Shown here in pieces: positions 8,297 to 11,084 of a DNA stretch of 11,084 nucleotides. A program made the position numbers and the translations under genes. This DNA is from Hyphomicrobiales bacterium. GTDB taxonomy: Bacteria; Pseudomonadota; Alphaproteobacteria; Rhizobiales; Xanthobacteraceae. The number at the start of each line of letters is the position of its first letter. Position 1 is the stretch's first letter. Where the stretch lies: the NCBI GenBank assembly GCA_021730825.1, contig JAKFYO010000301.1:1-11084 (forward strand), in the 5' to 3' direction. The notes beneath the pieces are model-generated. The model did not search any database. It was given only the letters and a program-made list of their open reading frames with translations, and had not been told where the DNA came from.

Positions 8297-8857
8297 CTAT
8301 TCGACAATCAGTGCCGAAGCGGCGGCCCGCAGCGAAGCATCGCGGCGTCCGGCAATTAGACTCTGTCCGAATACGAAAGCGTAGAACAGGAAAGCCTTCG
8401 CTTCGCTTTCCGAAGTTTTGCTGCCGAGCTTTGCAAACAGTGCCGAGACGCGCGCAAGGCGCTCACCGTCTACCATCGCGACTGCGTCCGCAGCCCGGCT
8501 GTCGGATCGGGTCAGGCCTCGGATCGCAAGCTCGATGGCGAGACCGTTTGTGTTCGGCCCGCGCGCATACAGATCGATGAGCCGGTAGAGCAGGGCGCGC
8601 GGATCGGCGTCGTCCACCGTCTCGTTCCTGATCGCGCGGACGCGGCCCTCGGCCCAGCGGATGAACATCGCAGCGAAGAGCGCGTCGCGGTCGGCGAAGT
8701 GCCAGTAAAAACTGCCTTTGGTAACGCCAAGGGTTGCGGCCATCGGTTCCACCCTCACGCCGTCCCAGCCGTGGGCTGCAAGTTCCGCGAAAGCGGCGGC
8801 GATCCATGCGCGCTTGTCTAAGCGCGGAAGTTTCTTGGCGCGGGCGGTCTGCGGCAT
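8297..8857 (-). CDS. TetR/AcrR family transcriptional repressor
   Basis: A 186-residue dimeric DNA-binding regulator. After a basic leader, the N-terminal domain holds the TetR helix-turn-helix at about residues 35-54 (VRVEPMAATLGVTKGSFYWHF), followed by DRDALFAAM. The rest is a helical ligand-binding domain with no recognisable ligand motif. I start it at ATG 8857, where GGATAGG lies 8 bases upstream; a TTG at 8863 is also in frame but only 2 bases from that Shine-Dalgarno sequence. It is divergent from the thioesterase-IVD operon, with a perfect inverted repeat in the shared region, so it most likely represses both itself and that operon. By analogy with other TetR regulators of acyl-CoA catabolism the inducer could be an acyl-CoA, but this is inference. 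Confidence 0.92.
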   Translation of the reverse strand: MPQTARAKKLPRLDKRAWIAAAFAELAAHGWDGVRVEPMAATLGVTKGSFYWHFADRDALFAAMFIRWAEGRVRAIRNETVDDADPRALLYRLIDLYARGPNTNGLAIELAIRGLTRSDSRAADAVAMVDGERLARVSALFAKLGSKTSESEAKAFLFYAFVFGQSLIAGRRDASLRAAASALIVE

Positions 8858-8874
8858 TGGCAAAGCCTATCCGA

Positions 8875-8903
8875 TTGACGGCCAAAATACCATACGCTAC
8901 CGT
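8875..8903 (+). promoter_or_regulatory. Candidate promoter of the thioesterase-IVD operon
   Basis: TTGACG at 8875-8880 (5 of 6 to consensus) and TACCGT at 8898-8903 (3 of 6) are separated by 17 bases. The -10 element lies inside the TetR-type inverted repeat, so a bound repressor would block polymerase. The predicted RNA start near 8910 leaves a leader of about 38 bases with a strong AGGAGG at 8935-8940. Confidence 0.45.
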
Positions 8904-8913
8904 ATGGAAACAA
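8884..8913 (-). promoter_or_regulatory. Candidate tetR promoter enclosing the operator
   Basis: On the minus strand TTGTTT (8908-8913) and TATTTT (8884-8889) flank an 18-base spacer that is exactly the inverted repeat. The match is moderate (3 of 6 and 4 of 6). It would put the RNA start near 8877, about 20 bases before ATG 8857. The geometry suits autorepression. Confidence 0.4.
8890..8907. promoter_or_regulatory. Probable TetR operator (perfect inverted repeat)
   Basis: CCATACG, four bases (CTAC), CGTATGG: two 7-bp arms in perfect inverted symmetry, in the 90-base gap between the divergent TetR and thioesterase genes. Size and symmetry are typical of TetR-family operators. It overlaps the likely promoters in both directions, which is the usual arrangement for a local repressor. 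Binding by this TetR protein is inferred from position. Confidence 0.75.
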
Positions 8914-8947
8914 AAGACAAGAAACGTGGTTTGCAGGAGGAAGGCCG

Positions 8948-9439
8948 ATGGCGGGCGCAAGCTCGCGCGGCGGCATTGCGCGCTTCGAGCCGCGCAATCC
9001 GGCGTGGGAAAAGAAATCTCGCGAAATTTTCGAGCGCCAGAGCTTCATGCGAATGATCGGCGCACGTATTGCTGCGCTGTCGCCCGGCGTCTGCGCTCTC
9101 GAATTGCCGTACCGTGACGACCTCTGCCAGCAGAACGTGTTCCTGCATGGCGGTGTGATCACTTCAATCGCCGACACGTCCTGTGGCATTGCCTCTTCGA
9201 CGCTGCTCTCGCCGGATGCGGGAATTCTCTCGGTCGAATTCAAATACAACATGATGGCGCCTGCAGCAGGCGAGCGTTTCATTGCGCGCGGCCGGGTTGT
9301 CCGTTCGGGCCGCACGCTGACGATCGCGGAGAGCGCGGTCTTTGCCGTCAAAGACGGTGTCGAGAGCGAAATCGGCCGCATGCTGGCAACCATGATGTTT
9401 CTGGAAGGCAAGGGCGCGATGATCGCGCAAGGAGCGTAA
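8948..9439 (+). CDS. PaaI-family hotdog thioesterase
   Basis: A 163-residue single hotdog-fold protein, likely hydrolysing an acyl-CoA thioester in the cytoplasm. [24 protein letters not shown] leads to [22 protein letters not shown], where HGG (67-69) and Asp76 are the PaaI-type active-site region. The strands [31 protein letters not shown] then follow the family pattern. The ATG at 8948 has a strong AGGAGG (8935-8940) 7 bases upstream, settling the start. The IVD gene follows 2 bases after its stop, so the two are co-transcribed. The substrate is not visible in the sequence; the neighbour suggests a branched or short-chain acyl-CoA, perhaps to release CoA when it is trapped. Confidence 0.9.
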   Translation: MAGASSRGGIARFEPRNPAWEKKSREIFERQSFMRMIGARIAALSPGVCALELPYRDDLCQQNVFLHGGVITSIADTSCGIASSTLLSPDAGILSVEFKYNMMAPAAGERFIARGRVVRSGRTLTIAESAVFAVKDGVESEIGRMLATMMFLEGKGAMIAQGA

Positions 9440-9441
9440 CG

Positions 9442-10614
9442 ATGATCCCGAACCGCGCACCCGGACTTGATTTCGCGCTCGGCGAAACCTGCGACATGCT
9501 GCGGCAAACCACACTTTCCTTCGCGCAGAAGGAAATCGCGCCGCGCGCCGCAGAAATCGACGCCACCAATAAATTTCCGCGCGACCTTTGGCCAAAGCTA
9601 GGCGATCTCGGTCTTCTGGGTCTTACGGTCGAGGAGGAGTTCGGCGGCTCTGGCCTCGGTTATCTCGAGCATTGCGTTGCGATGGAAGAAATCAGCCGCG
9701 CTTCCGCGTCGGTGGGTTTGTCTTACGGCGCGCACTCCAACCTGTGCGTGAACCAGATCCGCAGGAACGCCAACGACAACCAGAAGAAAAAATATCTTCC
9801 CAAACTGATCTCCGGCGAACATGTCGGCGCGTTAGCGATGTCGGAGCCTGGTGCCGGTTCTGATGTCGTTGGCATGAGAACGCGCGCCGATAAGAAGGGC
9901 GATCGCTACATCCTCAACGGCAACAAGATGTGGATCACGAACGGGCCCGAAGCGGACACGCTCGTGGTCTATGCGAAGACCGATCCGAACGCGGGCCCGC
10001 GCGGGATTACCGCCTTCTTCATCGAGAAGGGGATGAAAGGTTTTTCGACCGCGCAGAAACTCGACAAGCTGGGGATGCGCGGCTCTGATACCTGCGAACT
10101 GGTGTTTCAGGATTGTGAAGTGCCAGAAGAAAACATCATGGGTGGCATCAACGAAGGCGTACGCGTGTTGATGTCGGGTCTCGATTACGAGCGCGCGGTG
10201 CTGGCGGCAGGCTCGACCGGGATCATGCAGGCCTGCATCGACGCCGTGATCCCGTATCTTCACGAGCGCAAGCAATTCGGCCAGCCGATCGGCACCTTCC
10301 AGATCATGCAGGCGAAGCTCGCAGACATGTATGTGACGATGAATGCGGCGAAGGCTTATGTGTATACGGTCGCGCGTGCCTGTGACCGAGGCGAGACCAC
10401 GCGCGAAGACGCGGCCGGTGCGATCCTGTTCGCGGCCGAGAACGCTACCAAGATCGCGCTCGATGCGATCCAGTGCCTCGGCGGCAACGGCTACATCAAC
10501 GACTATCCGACCGGACGGTTGCTGCGGGATGCCAAGCTCTATGAAATCGGGGCCGGTACGTCGGAAATCCGCCGCATGCTGATCGGCCGCGAGTTGTTCG
10601 AGAAGACGAAGTAG
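9442..10614 (+). CDS. ivd: Isovaleryl-CoA dehydrogenase (acyl-CoA dehydrogenase family)
   Basis: A 390-residue FAD flavoenzyme that oxidises isovaleryl-CoA to 3-methylcrotonyl-CoA in leucine breakdown and passes electrons to ETF. It has the whole acyl-CoA dehydrogenase fold: the N-terminal helical domain, a central domain with [10 protein letters not shown] (132-141) and KMWITNG (162-168), and a C-terminal domain with [12 protein letters not shown] and [13 protein letters not shown]. The catalytic base is the telling point. In the short/medium-chain enzymes it is the Glu of YEGT near the C terminus, but here that position is Ala371 ([12 protein letters not shown]). Glu250 in [11 protein letters not shown] takes over, as in isovaleryl-CoA dehydrogenase. 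AAGGAG at 9429-9434 lies 7 bases before ATG 9442. No methylcrotonyl-CoA carboxylase, hydratase or lyase gene follows, as would be usual in a leucine operon. A related branched-chain substrate is possible. Confidence 0.93.
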   Translation: MIPNRAPGLDFALGETCDMLRQTTLSFAQKEIAPRAAEIDATNKFPRDLWPKLGDLGLLGLTVEEEFGGSGLGYLEHCVAMEEISRASASVGLSYGAHSNLCVNQIRRNANDNQKKKYLPKLISGEHVGALAMSEPGAGSDVVGMRTRADKKGDRYILNGNKMWITNGPEADTLVVYAKTDPNAGPRGITAFFIEKGMKGFSTAQKLDKLGMRGSDTCELVFQDCEVPEENIMGGINEGVRVLMSGLDYERAVLAAGSTGIMQACIDAVIPYLHERKQFGQPIGTFQIMQAKLADMYVTMNAAKAYVYTVARACDRGETTREDAAGAILFAAENATKIALDAIQCLGGNGYINDYPTGRLLRDAKLYEIGAGTSEIRRMLIGRELFEKTK

Positions 10615-10631
10615 CTGCCTTACGAACGGGC

Positions 10632-10660
10632 TTGGCACTGTCGCGGGGCGTGCTAATCAT
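10632..10660 (+). promoter_or_regulatory. Possible queC promoter giving a leaderless mRNA
   Basis: TTGGCA (10632-10637, 5 of 6) and AATCAT (10655-10660, 4 of 6) with a 17-base spacer. The expected RNA start, 10667-10670, would fall on or 2-3 bases before the ATG. No Shine-Dalgarno sequence is seen at the proper distance, so a leaderless transcript is plausible. Chance matches of this quality are common, hence low confidence. Confidence 0.3.
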
Positions 10661-10669
10661 CCGCCCCGC
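10643..10669 (+). repeat. 8-bp perfect inverted repeat touching the queC start
   Basis: GCGGGGCG (10643-10650) and CGCCCCGC (10662-10669) with an 11-base loop; the second arm ends on the base before the ATG. In RNA it would be a strong hairpin. It may terminate the IVD transcript (no T run follows), occlude queC initiation from read-through RNA, or serve as a DNA operator. It does not look like a known preQ1 riboswitch. Confidence 0.5.
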
Positions 10670-11084
10670 ATGGCAGAACAAGAAACATCAGAAGGCGCGC
10701 TCGTCCTGTTCTCGGGCGGGCAGGACTCCACCGTCTCGCTAGCATGGGCGCTGACGCGGTTTCCGCGCGTGGAAACCGTCGGCTTCGAATACGGCCAGCG
10801 CCACGGCATCGAGATGACGGTGCGCCCGCGCATCCTGGAGCAACTTGCTTCGCTCGATCCGAAATGGAAAACCCGGCTTGGCGAGGATCATGTCGTCAAC
10901 ATCGACGCGCTCGGCGCGATCTCGGAAACGTCCCTGACACGCAACGTGCAGATCGAGATGACGACGAACGGACTGCCTTCGACCTTCGTGCCGGGGCGCA
11001 ATCTCATCTTCTTCGCCTTCGCGGGCGCCGTCGCTTACCGGCGGGACCTCAGGCATCTCGTCGCCGGCATGTGCGAGACGGATT
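10670..11084 (+). CDS. queC: 7-cyano-7-deazaguanine synthase QueC, 3' end cut by window
   Basis: The first 138 residues of QueC, which uses ATP and ammonia to turn 7-carboxy-7-deazaguanine into preQ0, a precursor of queuosine in tRNA anticodons. LVLFSGGQDSTVSLAWAL holds the PP-loop SGGQDST (residues 15-21) for ATP; EYGQRHGIE follows, and FVPGRNLIFFAFA is the second family signature. The family is about 220-240 residues, so roughly 90-100 residues, including the C-terminal Cys cluster that binds zinc, lie beyond the window. The ATG at 10670 is chosen because no ATG, GTG or TTG is in frame upstream back to the IVD stop. No Shine-Dalgarno sequence is evident. It is separated from IVD by 55 bases and is probably a separate unit. 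Confidence 0.95.
   Translation, partial: MAEQETSEGALVLFSGGQDSTVSLAWALTRFPRVETVGFEYGQRHGIEMTVRPRILEQLASLDPKWKTRLGEDHVVNIDALGAISETSLTRNVQIEMTTNGLPSTFVPGRNLIFFAFAGAVAYRRDLRHLVAGMCETD

Noticed and set aside
9832..10638. 268-codon minus-strand open frame across the IVD gene
   Set aside because: Antisense shadow of a well-supported acyl-CoA dehydrogenase, with no domain or start signal of its own.
10633..10650. Sigma-54 (-24/-12) promoter before queC, because TGGCAC is present
   Set aside because: The -12 element (TTGCA-like) is absent at the required spacing; the bases there are GC-rich.
10615..10669. preQ1 riboswitch before queC
   Set aside because: The 55-base gap has one simple GC-rich hairpin and lacks the C-rich loop and A-rich tail of the preQ1-I aptamer.

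Overview
The window looks like ordinary chromosomal sequence from an alphaproteobacterium of the Hyphomicrobiales (Rhizobiales), probably near Bradyrhizobium, Rhodopseudomonas or Afipia. This is inferred from the GC-rich codon use, the protein flavour (PccA, LipB, MgtE, a two-membrane-pass GGDEF-EAL protein, an IVD-type dehydrogenase) and a CtrA-type TTAA-N7-TTAA box. No exact genus is claimed. I see no mobile element, CRISPR array, phage gene or rRNA.

Layout. Bases 1-3312 hold a tight plus-strand run: the 3' nearly complete part of pccA (propionyl-CoA carboxylase biotin subunit), a DUF805 membrane protein, a gamma-glutamylcyclotransferase-like protein and an acylphosphatase. They are separated by 4 bases or joined by GTGA and ATGA stop/start overlaps. 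Convergent to them is lipB (octanoyltransferase, minus strand). Divergent from lipB is a very small stand-alone FliN-like (SpoA domain) protein that starts at TTG. It is followed by tRNA-Leu(GAG), a terminator-like hairpin and mgtE (Mg2+ channel). Next comes a 740-residue membrane GGDEF-EAL protein whose upstream gap carries a perfect CtrA box. Convergent with it is a TetR repressor, divergent from a thioesterase-isovaleryl-CoA dehydrogenase operon. A perfect 18-bp inverted repeat lies in the shared promoter region. The window ends inside queC (queuosine/7-deazaguanine biosynthesis).

How the genes relate. Two parts of branched-chain and odd-chain acyl-CoA catabolism are present: PccA feeds propionyl-CoA to methylmalonyl-CoA, and IVD oxidises isovaleryl-CoA from leucine. 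They sit in separate operons about 7 kb apart. The TetR/thioesterase/IVD unit reads as a self-contained regulated module. The FliN-like gene and the GGDEF-EAL gene suggest a link to the motility and cell-cycle network: the second has a perfect CtrA box and the first a degenerate one. I do not see a clearly new multi-gene system here. The points most worth checking are the CtrA box before the c-di-GMP gene, the orphan mini-FliN, the operator and promoter geometry at 8875-8913, and the possibly leaderless, hairpin-abutting start of queC.
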